A DNA stretch of 64,000 nt from Pseudomonas baltica (GTDB lineage: Bacteria; Pseudomonadota; Gammaproteobacteria; Pseudomonadales; Pseudomonadaceae). The stretch lies in the NCBI RefSeq assembly GCF_031880315.1, contig NZ_CP134771.1:434001-498000 (forward strand), given 5' to 3'. The position numbers and the translations under genes were made by a program. Of the stretch, positions 46,729-56,100 are shown piece by piece (the stretch's first letter is position 1; the number at the start of each line of letters is the position of its first letter). The notes below the pieces were generated by a model. It was not told where the DNA came from, did no database searches, and worked only from the letters and a program-made list of their open reading frames with translations.

Positions 46729-47625
46729 TCAGTGCGAAGCCTTCATCGCCTTGACCAGTTGATCGACGTTGTAACGGAACATCTGCGCATAGCTCGCCGC
46801 CGGGCCGTCCGCCGGTGACAACGCTTCGACATACAGTTCACCACCAGGCTGCGCGCCGCTGGCCGCGGCGATCTGCTTGACCAGGCGCGGGTCGCCGGAG
46901 TTCTCGAAGAAATACGCGCTGACGTGCTCGCGCTTGATCTGAGTGATCAGGCGCGCGACGTCGGCCGCCGAAGGCTCGGCCTCGGTCGAAAAGCCCAGCG
47001 GCGCGAGGAAGGTCACGCCATACGCATCACCGAAGTAGCCAAAGGCGTCGTGAGAGGTGAGTACCTTGCGCTGTGCCTGGGGAACGCTCTGCACCTGAGC
47101 ACGGGCATAGGCATCCAGTGCCTGCAACTGAGTGATATACCGGTCGCCGTTGGCCTGGTACTCGGCGGCACCACTCGGGTCGACACGCTTGAGCGCGGCA
47201 ACGATGTTGCGCACGTAGATCACCGCGTTGGCTGCGCTGTTCCACGCATGCGGATCAGTAACGCGCTCGCCGTCTTCTTCCATGCTGCGGGTCTTGATGC
47301 CGTCGGACAGCACCACCGGTTGCCCTTGATAACCCGAGGCGACGATCAGCCGATCCAGCCAGCCTTCCAGATGCAGCCCGCTGACGAACGCCAGGTCAGC
47401 CTGCTTGAGCGCCTGGGCATCGCTGGGGGTGGGTTCGTAGACATGCGGATCGCCATTGGGGCCGATCAGCGACGTCACATGCACGCGATCGCCACCGACG
47501 TTATGGACCATGTCGGCGATCACCGTAAACGAGGCCACGGCTTCCAGCGGTTTGGCCTGGGCGATGAGAGAAAACGCAGACAATGCAACGGCTGCCATGG
47601 CGCCCAGTAACAGGGATGGTTTCAT
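46729..47625 (-). CDS. Zinc/manganese ABC transporter substrate-binding protein (ZnuA-like)
   Basis: A 298-residue periplasmic metal-binding protein (cluster A-I/cluster 9). The start at 47625 follows GAGGAG and gives a signal peptide (MKPSLLLGAMAAVALSAFSL, cleavage near AQA-KP). Metal ligands appear in GDPHVYEPTPSD, DPHAWNSAAN and TSHDAFGYFG. There is no His-rich loop. It is the last gene of the operon small-ORF/ATPase/permease/binding protein. The Zur-like box upstream of the operon favours zinc. Confidence 0.87.
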   Translation of the reverse strand: MKPSLLLGAMAAVALSAFSLIAQAKPLEAVASFTVIADMVHNVGGDRVHVTSLIGPNGDPHVYEPTPSDAQALKQADLAFVSGLHLEGWLDRLIVASGYQGQPVVLSDGIKTRSMEEDGERVTDPHAWNSAANAVIYVRNIVAALKRVDPSGAAEYQANGDRYITQLQALDAYARAQVQSVPQAQRKVLTSHDAFGYFGDAYGVTFLAPLGFSTEAEPSAADVARLITQIKREHVSAYFFENSGDPRLVKQIAAASGAQPGGELYVEALSPADGPAASYAQMFRYNVDQLVKAMKASH

Positions 47626-47709
47626 GATGCTCCTCGGGGGTGGTGGGTGTTGGATCTGATTTTTTGCGGTGTTCTTTCGGCCCTGCCTACACACATCCTT
47701 CTGCCTGAC

Positions 47710-48579
47710 TCAATGCGCCAAATGCGCCTGGGGAAACAGCTTGCGCAAAATTCCGGTACGCCCGAACAGCACCGACACGCCATAAAAAGCGCTGGCAGTC
47801 AGTACGATCGACGGCCCGGACGCAACACCGGCGTGGTAGGACACGATCAAGCCGATCAACCCCGACAGCGTGGCGATCAACGTCGAGATCAACATCAAGG
47901 CGCTCAGCGAGCTGGCCCAGAAGCGCGCAGCGGTGGCCGGCAGCATCATCATGCCCACGGCCATCAGAGTGCCGAGCGCCTGAAAACCAGCGACCAGATT
48001 GAGCACCACCAACAGCAGAAACAGCACGTGATACAGCGAGCCACGGCCGCCCACCGCGCGCAGGAAGCCGGGGTCGAAACATTCCAGCACCAGCGGCCGG
48101 TAGATCACCGCCAGCAGCAGCAAGGTAAACGAGGCGATGCTGCCGACCATGTACAACGCGTCGTTATCGATGGCCAGAATGGTGCCGAACAACACGTGCA
48201 GCAGATCGACGTTCGAGCCATGCAGCGACACGATCAACACGCCCGCGGCCAGCGACGTCAGATAGAAACTGGCAAAGCTGGCATCCTCGCGCAGGCTGGT
48301 CAGGCGGCTCACCAGCCCGGCCAGCAGCGCTACCAACAACCCAGCGATCAAGCCGCCAAAGCCCATGGCCGGCAGCGACAGGCCGGCGAACAGAAAGCCC
48401 ACCGCCGCCCCCGGCAGCACCGCATGGCTCATGGCATCTCCCACCAGGCTCATGCGCCGCAGCATCAGCAGCACCCCCACCGGCCCCGAGCCGATGCCCA
48501 AGGCCAGGCACGCCACCAACGCGCGCCGCATAAAACCGAATTCTACGAACGGCTGGACCACCGCGGTGTACAGGATCAT
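47710..48579 (-). CDS. Metal ABC transporter permease (ZnuB-like)
   Basis: A 289-residue permease with about eight hydrophobic segments and the family region LRRMSLVGDAMSHAVLPGAA followed by the helix-rich core. MILYTAVVQPF is taken as the start because its ATG overlaps the ATPase stop (ATGA), with GGAGGTC upstream. It forms the membrane channel for Zn/Mn uptake with the neighbouring ATPase and binding protein. Confidence 0.88.
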   Translation of the reverse strand: MILYTAVVQPFVEFGFMRRALVACLALGIGSGPVGVLLMLRRMSLVGDAMSHAVLPGAAVGFLFAGLSLPAMGFGGLIAGLLVALLAGLVSRLTSLREDASFASFYLTSLAAGVLIVSLHGSNVDLLHVLFGTILAIDNDALYMVGSIASFTLLLLAVIYRPLVLECFDPGFLRAVGGRGSLYHVLFLLLVVLNLVAGFQALGTLMAVGMMMLPATAARFWASSLSALMLISTLIATLSGLIGLIVSYHAGVASGPSIVLTASAFYGVSVLFGRTGILRKLFPQAHLAH

Positions 48580-49331
48580 CCCTGACCTCCCATGTCCGTC
48601 GTGCCGCACAGCTCGGCATCGGCGCTCCAGAACTCGCCCATCTGCCGGGCCTTGCGCAAGTTATCGACGCTCAGCGCCGTTGCGGTGTCGCCCCAGGCGA
48701 TCAGCTCGCGAGCCATCAGCAAGGTCTGCGGGAAATGTTCGCGAATCTGCTGCAGGTCGTGCAGCACCGCGATCACCGTGCGCCCCTGACCGTGCCAGAC
48801 CCGCACCAACGCGAGCAAGTCGGCGGTGGTGCGCGCATCGATCGCGGTAAAGGGTTCGTCCAGCAGGATCACCGCCGCGTCCTGCAACAGCAGCCGGGCG
48901 AACAGCACGCGCTGGAACTGCCCCGACGATAACGAGCCGACACCGCGCTGCGCGAAACCTTCCAGCCCCACCGCCCGCAGGGCCTCCTGGGTCTGCTCGG
49001 CGTGGCGCCGGCTCAGCCCGCGAAAGGCGCCGATGCTGCGCCAGGCGCCCATGGCCACGGTGTCGGCGACCGACAACGGGAAACTGCGGTCGATCTCGGC
49101 CGCCTGGGGCAGATAGCCCAACTCGCGAGTCGGCAAGGCGCCACGGTCGACGCGCCCGGCCGCCGGGCGCAAGGTGCCGGCGATGGCCTTGATCAGGGTC
49201 GACTTGCCCGCACCGTTGGGGCCGACGATCGCGGTCAGGCTGCCCGCCTCGAAGCGCCCGCTCAGATGATGCACCGCGGGGCGGCGCTCGTAGGCGACGG
49301 TCAGATCGTCAAGGGCGATAGCGGCGCTCAT
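48576..49331 (-). CDS. Metal ABC transporter ATPase (ZnuC-like)
   Basis: A 251-residue ABC ATPase: Walker A GPNGAGKST, Q-loop YLPQAAEID, signature LSSGQFQRV, Walker B VILLDEPF and switch His in VLHDLQQI. The start at 49331 (MSAAIALDDLT) overlaps the stop of the small membrane ORF by four bases, implying coupled translation. It powers the adjacent permease. Confidence 0.9.
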   Translation of the reverse strand: MSAAIALDDLTVAYERRPAVHHLSGRFEAGSLTAIVGPNGAGKSTLIKAIAGTLRPAAGRVDRGALPTRELGYLPQAAEIDRSFPLSVADTVAMGAWRSIGAFRGLSRRHAEQTQEALRAVGLEGFAQRGVGSLSSGQFQRVLFARLLLQDAAVILLDEPFTAIDARTTADLLALVRVWHGQGRTVIAVLHDLQQIREHFPQTLLMARELIAWGDTATALSVDNLRKARQMGEFWSADAELCGTTDMGGQG

Positions 49332-49459
49332 GGAATGGCCACCGCCCAGACGATGGCCAGCCACAGCACGGCGAGCATGACGATTGCCAGCATCAGCCGC
49401 TGGCTGACCGAACGCGCCAGCGCGCTGGCGGTGATGGAAGGAAGGCGAGGGTTTTTCAA
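49328..49459 (-). CDS. Small single-span membrane protein heading the metal operon
   Basis: A 43-residue ORF if started at TTG (49459). A basic, polar N-terminus (LKNPRLPSITASALARSVSQ) precedes a single hydrophobic helix ending AIVWAVAIP. A longer frame from 49513 would run through the putative Zur box, so the shorter form is preferred. Its stop overlaps the ATPase start (ATGA), which is the main reason to believe it is translated. Function unknown; a regulator or accessory of the transporter is possible. Confidence 0.5.
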   Translation of the reverse strand: MKNPRLPSITASALARSVSQRLMLAIVMLAVLWLAIVWAVAIP

Positions 49460-49477
49460 GGCGGGTTTTCCGGAATC

Positions 49478-49500
49478 AATTTGATACAATATAACATCTC
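49478..49500 (-). promoter_or_regulatory. Zur-like operator of the metal-transport operon
   Basis: On the minus strand the left half reads GAGATGTTATA, 10 of 11 matches to the gamma-proteobacterial Zur half-site; the right half is poorer. It lies 19 bp before the TTG of the small ORF, and TATATT inside it could be a -10 box. Zinc repression is inferred. Confidence 0.5.
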
Positions 49501-49670
49501 TTTTTATAAACACGAGATGAAAATGCAGCCATGTTCCGCCCAGCCCTACGGACCCTGTGGGAATGAGGCTGGCAACACGCGCGCTAACACATCAGCATCA
49601 CCACCGCTTGAAAAACCGAACCATTTGCCCCACGCCGTCCTCGAACAGCAACAACTGTCGAGAAGCTGCC

Positions 49671-50786
49671 ATGCGCATCGGTGTCCTCACCCACCTCAAA
49701 CACCCGGTTCGTCAACCCTTCCCCGGCGGCCTGGAGGCGTTCACCTATGATGCGACGCTAGGCCTGCGCGACCTCGGCCACGACGTCACTCTGTTCGCCA
49801 GCTCCTCCAGCGCCGCAGAACTGCACGCGGTACCGATTCTCGATGACAGCACCTACCAGCACGGCAACCGCCCGCTCGCCAGCGAGTACATCGACGAGCA
49901 CCATGCCTACCTCAAGACCCTGCTGCAGATCGACCGCTACGGTTTCGACGTGATCTTCAACAACAGCCTGCACTACGTGCCCGTGACCATGGCCTCGCTG
50001 ATCCACACGCCCATGCTCACGGTGCTGCACACACCTCCGTTTTTCGAATTGGTCGAGGCCCTGAGCAATACGCGTCGCAGCGGCTGGTTCTGCACCTGTT
50101 CGACTGCCAATGCCCGCGCCTGGCGCGCCCAGGTGCCGGACTGTGAAGTGATCGCCAACGGTATCGACCTGGATTTCTGGTACCCGCGCGGCACGGTCGG
50201 CGAGCATGTGCTGTGGTTCGGCCGACTGATCCCCGATAAAGGCCCACAGCTGGCGATCGCCGCAGCGCTGCAGGCCGGCGTACAACTGCGCCTGGCTGGG
50301 CAGATCACCGATCAGGCATTTTTCGACGAACAGATCGCCCCGCACCTGGGTGAGCAGATCCGCTACCTCGGCCACCTCGATCGCGAGGCGCTGGCCGCCG
50401 AACTGTCCAGCGCCTCGGCGGCGTTGGTCACGCCCTGCTGGGAAGAACCCTTCGGCCTGGTAGTGGCCGAAGCCCTGGCCTGTGGCACTCCAGTCGCCGC
50501 CTTCGCCCGCGGCGCGTTGCCCGAACTGCTCAACGAGGACACCGGTGCCCTGGCCCCGGCCGGTGATGTGCCGGCGCTGGCCGAGGCCCTGCTCGTCGCC
50601 CGCGGCAAATCCCGCGTAGCCTGCCGTGAACGTGCCGAGGCGCAATGGAGCCATGCGCTGATGCTCAAACGTTACGAGAAGCTCCTGTACGAAGTGATGG
50701 CCGCCCATGCCGAACAGCAGCGCGACAATCGATCAACCGCGCCAGCCATGCCGGCCAGAGCGCAGCTGGGTGGCCACAATGGCTGA
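49671..50786 (+). CDS. Glycosyltransferase family 4
   Basis: A 371-residue GT-B enzyme starting MRIGVLTHLKHPVRQPFPGG. The donor-binding half holds PCWEEPFGLVVAEALACGTP, the GT4 signature, after WFGRLIPDKGPQLAI. The start at 49671 fits the family; the upstream open frame is not family-like. It probably transfers a sugar from a nucleotide-sugar donor. It is first of two overlapping plus-strand genes and faces a GT2 gene, making a small carbohydrate-modification cluster. Acceptor unknown. Confidence 0.88.
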   Translation: MRIGVLTHLKHPVRQPFPGGLEAFTYDATLGLRDLGHDVTLFASSSSAAELHAVPILDDSTYQHGNRPLASEYIDEHHAYLKTLLQIDRYGFDVIFNNSLHYVPVTMASLIHTPMLTVLHTPPFFELVEALSNTRRSGWFCTCSTANARAWRAQVPDCEVIANGIDLDFWYPRGTVGEHVLWFGRLIPDKGPQLAIAAALQAGVQLRLAGQITDQAFFDEQIAPHLGEQIRYLGHLDREALAAELSSASAALVTPCWEEPFGLVVAEALACGTPVAAFARGALPELLNEDTGALAPAGDVPALAEALLVARGKSRVACRERAEAQWSHALMLKRYEKLLYEVMAAHAEQQRDNRSTAPAMPARAQLGGHNG

Positions 50787-51882
50787 GGCGCCACTCTCAG
50801 GCGCAGACGCCACCCCTCAGGTCGGTTACTACGTTCACCACCACGGCCATGGCCATTGGCGCCGCGCCCAGGCCATCGCCGAACACCTCCAGTGTCCGGT
50901 CACGCTGATCGGCAGCCACCTGCCGCCGCTCCCGGCACCGCTCCAACGCCTGGACCTGCCCGCCGACACCGCCCCAGGCATGCAGGTCGAACGCTTCGCC
51001 ACGCTGCACTACGCGCCCTTGGCCGTCGACGGCCTGCGCGAGCGCATGGCGCTGCTGACAAACTGGATGAACCGCCACTGGCCGTGCCTGCTGGTGGTCG
51101 ATGTTTCGGTCGAGGTGGCCCTGCTCGCGCGCCTGCTGGGCGTTCCGACGGTGTACATCCGCCAGCACGGTCAGCGCGACGACCCTGCCCACCTGCAGGC
51201 CTATGCCTGTGCCTCGGCCCTGTTGGCGCCGTGGCCGGCCTTGATGGAAAGCCTCGATGCCGAGCGCCCAGGCACCCCCGCCATCGTGCGCCACACCCGC
51301 TACAGCGGCTGGCTGTCGCGTTACCCTCAAGGCCGCAACGCCGCCGCTGAAACCGGCCGGGTACTGGTGATCATCGGCCAGGGCGGCACCGCCATCGGCA
51401 CTTGCGAGTTGCTCGCCTTGGCCCAGGCTTGCCCAAGCTATCAATTCAGAGTCATCGGCCTGGCGCCCGACCACGGCCGGCTATGCGCCGCCAACTTGGT
51501 CGATCTGGGCCAGGTGCCTGAGCCCTTCGACGAACTGTGCCGCGCCGAAATCGTCATCGGCAGCGCCGGCGATGGCGTGGTCTCCGAAGCCGCCAGCCTG
51601 GGCTGTCGCTATGTGGCCATTGCCGAATCGCGACCGTTCGATGAACAGCTGCACCAGGCCCGTCGCTTGCAGGCTTTAGGCCTGGCCATCGGCCTGGATG
51701 CCTGGCCTGCTGCCGAGCACTGGCCGCAACTGCTGCAACAGGCCCGCGCCCTCGACCCTGGGCAATGGCAACGCGGCGGCCCAATGGCTGATTCGCCCGC
51801 GCACGCGGCGCGGATCATTGAAGACACCCTGCGCGAACACTTCGTCAGTAGCCCCGCGCCGTTCAGTAGCCCCGCGTCGTAA
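50779..51882 (+). CDS. Glycosyltransferase-like protein (MurG-like GT-B fold)
   Basis: A 367-residue protein. VGYYVHHHGHGHWRRAQAIA near the start and VLVIIGQGGTAIG with VIGSAGDGVVSEAASLGCRY later follow the pattern of MurG-like/GT28-related transferases. The start at 50779 overlaps the previous gene by 8 bp; an alternative at 50707 would overlap by 80 bp. Its stop lies inside the 3' end of the convergent GT2 gene (20 bp overlap). Substrate unknown. Confidence 0.75.
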   Translation: MAEAPLSGADATPQVGYYVHHHGHGHWRRAQAIAEHLQCPVTLIGSHLPPLPAPLQRLDLPADTAPGMQVERFATLHYAPLAVDGLRERMALLTNWMNRHWPCLLVVDVSVEVALLARLLGVPTVYIRQHGQRDDPAHLQAYACASALLAPWPALMESLDAERPGTPAIVRHTRYSGWLSRYPQGRNAAAETGRVLVIIGQGGTAIGTCELLALAQACPSYQFRVIGLAPDHGRLCAANLVDLGQVPEPFDELCRAEIVIGSAGDGVVSEAASLGCRYVAIAESRPFDEQLHQARRLQALGLAIGLDAWPAAEHWPQLLQQARALDPGQWQRGGPMADSPAHAARIIEDTLREHFVSSPAPFSSPAS

Positions 51883-52696
51883 GGCAAGCGTCGATCTGCG
51901 CCTGACTCGGCAGGCGCAGCACTTCAAGCTCGCTCGCCGTCCAGCGCACCAGCCCGCGCTCCACGAAGCCCTGCAGCCAGCCCTCCATCGGCCAGCGTTG
52001 CCATTGCCGATAAAACCGCTGGGCGTTGGCGACGATGGCTTCAAGGTGATTGAGCGGGGGATCGTACATCGGGTGGTATTGATGAAAGGCCAAGGCCGCG
52101 GCGCTCAACAGCGTCACCCCTTGCGCCTGCGCCCGAAACGCAAAGTCGGTGTCCTCACCGCCATAGCCTGCGTACCCCTCATCGAAGCCGCCGATGCGCG
52201 CGAAGGTCGCGGCGCTGCACGCGAAGTTCAGCGACCAGAACAGCGCGTAAGGCATGGCTGTGCCCGGCGCCGTCCGATGCACCGCCAACGGATGCGCCAC
52301 CGCGTCACGCAGCAACGACGCCGCGCTCCACTGCGCAGTGCTGGCAGCCTCGGGCAGATAGCGCACCTCGCCCAGATGCAGGGCCTGCGGGTGTGCATGG
52401 AGCGCCTGGGTATAGGTGGCGATCAAGTCGGCCGCCGGGATGCAATCGACATCGAGGAACACCCACTCTGCGCCCTGGCCAGTCACAGCGTTGCGCGCTC
52501 GCGCCAAGGGCAAGCGTCCATCAGGCTCGTCAATGCGCAACGCATGGATCGGGAAGTGCGGGCTGTGCAGTGCCAGCGGCGGCTGATTCATGAACACCAC
52601 CCACAGCCCGGCGATCGGCTGGGTCGAACGTTCGAGGCCGAGAATCAGATTGCGCAGTTGCCGCTCGCGGCCGTGGACCAGGGTGATGACGTTCAT
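51863..52696 (-). CDS. Glycosyltransferase family 2
   Basis: A 277-residue GT-A enzyme. MNVITLVHGRERQLRNLI starts the nucleotide-binding fold, WVFLDVDCIPA carries the DxD metal motif, and FARIGGFDEGYAGYGGEDTD is typical of chondroitin/galactosyltransferase-like GT2 proteins. The start at 52696 fits the family; the open frame further up does not. It overlaps the convergent MurG-like gene at its 3' end, where a 13 bp direct repeat (CAGTAGCCCCGCG) is present. Confidence 0.85.
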   Translation of the reverse strand: MNVITLVHGRERQLRNLILGLERSTQPIAGLWVVFMNQPPLALHSPHFPIHALRIDEPDGRLPLARARNAVTGQGAEWVFLDVDCIPAADLIATYTQALHAHPQALHLGEVRYLPEAASTAQWSAASLLRDAVAHPLAVHRTAPGTAMPYALFWSLNFACSAATFARIGGFDEGYAGYGGEDTDFAFRAQAQGVTLLSAAALAFHQYHPMYDPPLNHLEAIVANAQRFYRQWQRWPMEGWLQGFVERGLVRWTASELEVLRLPSQAQIDACLTTRGY

Positions 52697-52836
52697 GCAG
52701 CGCTCCGAAGGATCAGTCAGCAATGGACCCTGCCCGCACAGAGATGATTCCCACCCGTCACCGCTGCGCCGGCCCAACGCACCAATGGCCGCAGCGCTGG
52801 TCTAAACAGACTACCCGTTGCAGGAGCGCTACGCAT

Positions 52837-52983
52837 ATGACTCTTCCCCGCCCACCGGATCCCGTCCCCGATCCCGCCGATCCCGATGACGAAGACCTGA
52901 TCAACGATCCGGGCAATGAAGACCCGGGGTCCATCGAAAAGGACGCGCTGGTGCCTCTGATCGAGGACGACGACGCGCCCTGA
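52837..52983 (+). CDS. Small acidic Asp/Pro-rich protein
   Basis: A 48-residue, very acidic protein with Pro-Asp-rich repeats (PRPPDPVPDPADPDDEDLIN) and an acidic tail (PLIEDDDAP). CAGGAG lies ten bases before the ATG. It is too biased for a fold prediction and is probably disordered. It is divergent from the GT2 gene and precedes the hybrid kinase by about 165 bp. Function unknown. Confidence 0.6.
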   Translation: MTLPRPPDPVPDPADPDDEDLINDPGNEDPGSIEKDALVPLIEDDDAP

Positions 52984-53148
52984 TCGCGTCCGCAAGCGCT
53001 CCAAGGGGCGGTAATCGGCAGGCCAGTCCCGCTGCCAGCGGCTCCGGCGCGCACTGCTTTTCGCAAATCCGCCCCGCGCGCTATATGCTGGCGGATGTTT
53101 TCCATTGCGAGCAGCGCGCACCCTCGCCTGCCAACCCAAGGCCTGCCA

Positions 53149-56100
53149 ATGACAACGACGTCCTCCAGCGCTGTGCAGCGTGATCACCGCCCTTCCAGCA
53201 GCCTGGCGTTCCCGGTGGTCGGCATCGGCGCCTCGGCCGGCGGCCTGCAGGCCATCAAGGAATTCTTCGAGTACGCCCCGCGCGATACCGGCATGGCCTT
53301 CGTGGTCATTTTGCACCTGTCCCCCGATCACCAGAGCGTCGCAGGCAAGATCATCCAGGACTCCACGCGCATGCCAGTGCTGCAAGTCAGCGAAGGCGTG
53401 CCCATCGAAGCCAACCACGTCTATGTGATCTCCCCGGCGCAAACACTGAGCATGGACAATGGCTGGCTGCGCATCGAGCCGCCGCAACCGCGCAACGGCA
53501 TGCATGTGGCGATCGATCTTTTCTTCCGCGCGCTGGCCGACGTGCATCAGGAGCGAGCCTTTTGCATCGTGCTTTCGGGCACCGGCTCCGACGGCGCCGT
53601 GGGCCTGACACGCATCAAGGAACAGGGCGGCGTGACCATGGCCCAGGCGTTGGACGATGCCGAGTTCGACGCCATGCCGCGCGCCGCCATCGCCACGCAG
53701 ATGGTCGACCTGGTGCTGCCCGTGGCACAGATGCCGGCCAAACTGGTGGAGCTCTGGCACAACTCGCGCTTCATCCAGCTGCCATTGCCCAGCGAAGACA
53801 CGCTGTTGCGGCCTACCAGCGAGCGCGAGGCCGTGGCCGCCGAACAATTGCTGCAGGACATCCTCGGGCAACTGCGCACCGGCACCGGTCACGACTTCAA
53901 GCACTACAAGCGCGCCACGGTGCTGCGCCGCATCGAGCGCCGCATGCAGGTCACCGCCCAGCCCGACCTGCGCGCCTACTATCTGTACCTGCAGGACCGC
54001 CCTGAAGAGACCCGCGCGCTGCTCGACGACATGCTCATCGGCGTCACCAACTTCTTCCGCGACCACGAAGCCTTCGACGCCCTGGAGCGCGATGTGCTGC
54101 CCCTGGTGGTCAATGGCGGCGACGGACCCCGGCCGGAAAAGGACGAGATCCGCGTATGGTCGGCGGGTTGTTCGACCGGCGAAGAAGCCTACAGCCTGGC
54201 CATGGCGTTCGGCGACCGCATGCTCGCCGACGACAGCCAGGCCAAGCTGCAGGTATTCGCCACCGACATCGACGAGCGCGCCATCAGCCATGGCCGCCTG
54301 GGCCTCTACAACCAGGCGATCATCACCGACGTGCCAGCCGCGCGCCTGCGTCAGTACTTCCTCAAGGAAGAAGACCACTTTCGCATCCGCAAGGAAGTCC
54401 GCGAGCGGGTGTTGTTCGCCAAGCACAGCCTGCTCTCGGACCCACCCTTCTCGCAGATCGACCTCATCACCTGCCGTAACCTGCTGATCTACCTCGACCG
54501 CGAGGTGCAGCGCGAAATCCTGCAGATGTTCCACTTCGCTCTGCGACCGGGCGGCTACCTGTTCCTCGGCTCGTCAGAATCGGCCGATGCCTGCCCTGAT
54601 CTGTTCGCGCCCCTGGACAAACGCAACCGCATCTTCCGCGCCAAGACCGGCACCGCCACCAGCCGCCGCACCCCGACCATGCCGCGCGGCGGCTACGTGC
54701 GCAGTCAGCCCACTATCAAGCCGGATCAGGCACTGGCACCGCGCAAGCTGTCGGTGGCCGACATCCACCTGCGCGCCATCGAAAAAAGCGCACCGCCCAG
54801 CCTGATCGTCGACGCCAACGCCGACATCCTGCACATGACTGAAAGCGTCGGCCGCTATCTGCGCATGGTCGGCGGCGAACTGAGCCGCAATCTGCTGACC
54901 CTGATCCACCCCGACCTGCGCCTGGAAATCCGTACCGCGCTGTTTCAGATGCACCAGAGCGGCGCAGCGGTACGCTCGCGCCAGGTCCAGGTCGAACGCG
55001 AGGGGCGCTCCTACCTGATCGAGCTGACCGCCCAGCCTTACAAGGATGCCGAAGTCGAAGGCGAGTTCGCCCTGGTGCTGATCGCTGAAACCGAGCTCGA
55101 TGCCGCCGAACAGCACGTACGGGCCGCAGTGCAAACCGACAACCAGGTGCTCTCCAACCTCGAGCGCGAGTTGCAGCGCACCAAGCTGCACCTGCAGGAC
55201 ACCATCGAACAGGCCGAGGTCTCCAGCGAAGAACTCAAGGCCTCAAACGAAGAAATGCAGGCCATCAACGAAGAGCTGCGCTCGGCCACCGAAGAGCTCG
55301 AAACCAGCAAGGAAGAGCTGCAGTCGATCAATGAAGAACTGCTCACGGTCAACTACGAGCTGAAGACCAAGGTTGAAGAAACCGACAAGATCAACGATTA
55401 CCTGACCAATCTCATCGCCTCCACCGACATCGCCACGGTGTTCGTCGACCGCAGCATGCGCATCAAATGGTTCACCCCGCGCGCCACCGAGATCTTCAGC
55501 ATGCTGCCGGTCGACACTGGCCGTTCGCTGCTCGATATCACCCATCGCCTGGATTACGTCGACCTGGCCGGCGACGCCGCCAGCGTGTTCGAGACCCTGA
55601 CCTTGATCGAGCGCGAGGTCAGCAGCACCGATCAGCGCTGGTACATCGTGCGCCTGCTGCCTTATCGCTCCAGCGAAGACCACATCGACGGCACCGTGCT
55701 GACCTTCATCGATATCACTCAGCGGCGCCTGGCCGAAGAGGAACTGCGCCGCAGCGAAGAGGCCATGCGCCAGGCGGTGAGCCAACGCTCCACCAGCCTC
55801 AAGGACGAGTTTTTCGCGGTCATGTCCCACGAACTCAAGCATCCGCTCAACCTCATCCAGCTCAACGCCGAACTGCTGCGCCGCTTGCCCGACTTCAACA
55901 AGCCGGGCCAGGTGGCCAAGTCGCTGGACACCATCCGCGATGCGGTCAGCAACCAGGCGCGGATCATCGACGACCTGCTCGATGAAGCCCGCGTGCGCAC
56001 CGGCAAGCTCAAGCTGATGCGCGGCCCGCTCGATCTGGTCAGCGTGCTGCGCGGCATTCACAACGTGGTCAATCTCGACGAGCTGGGCCATGAGGTGCAT

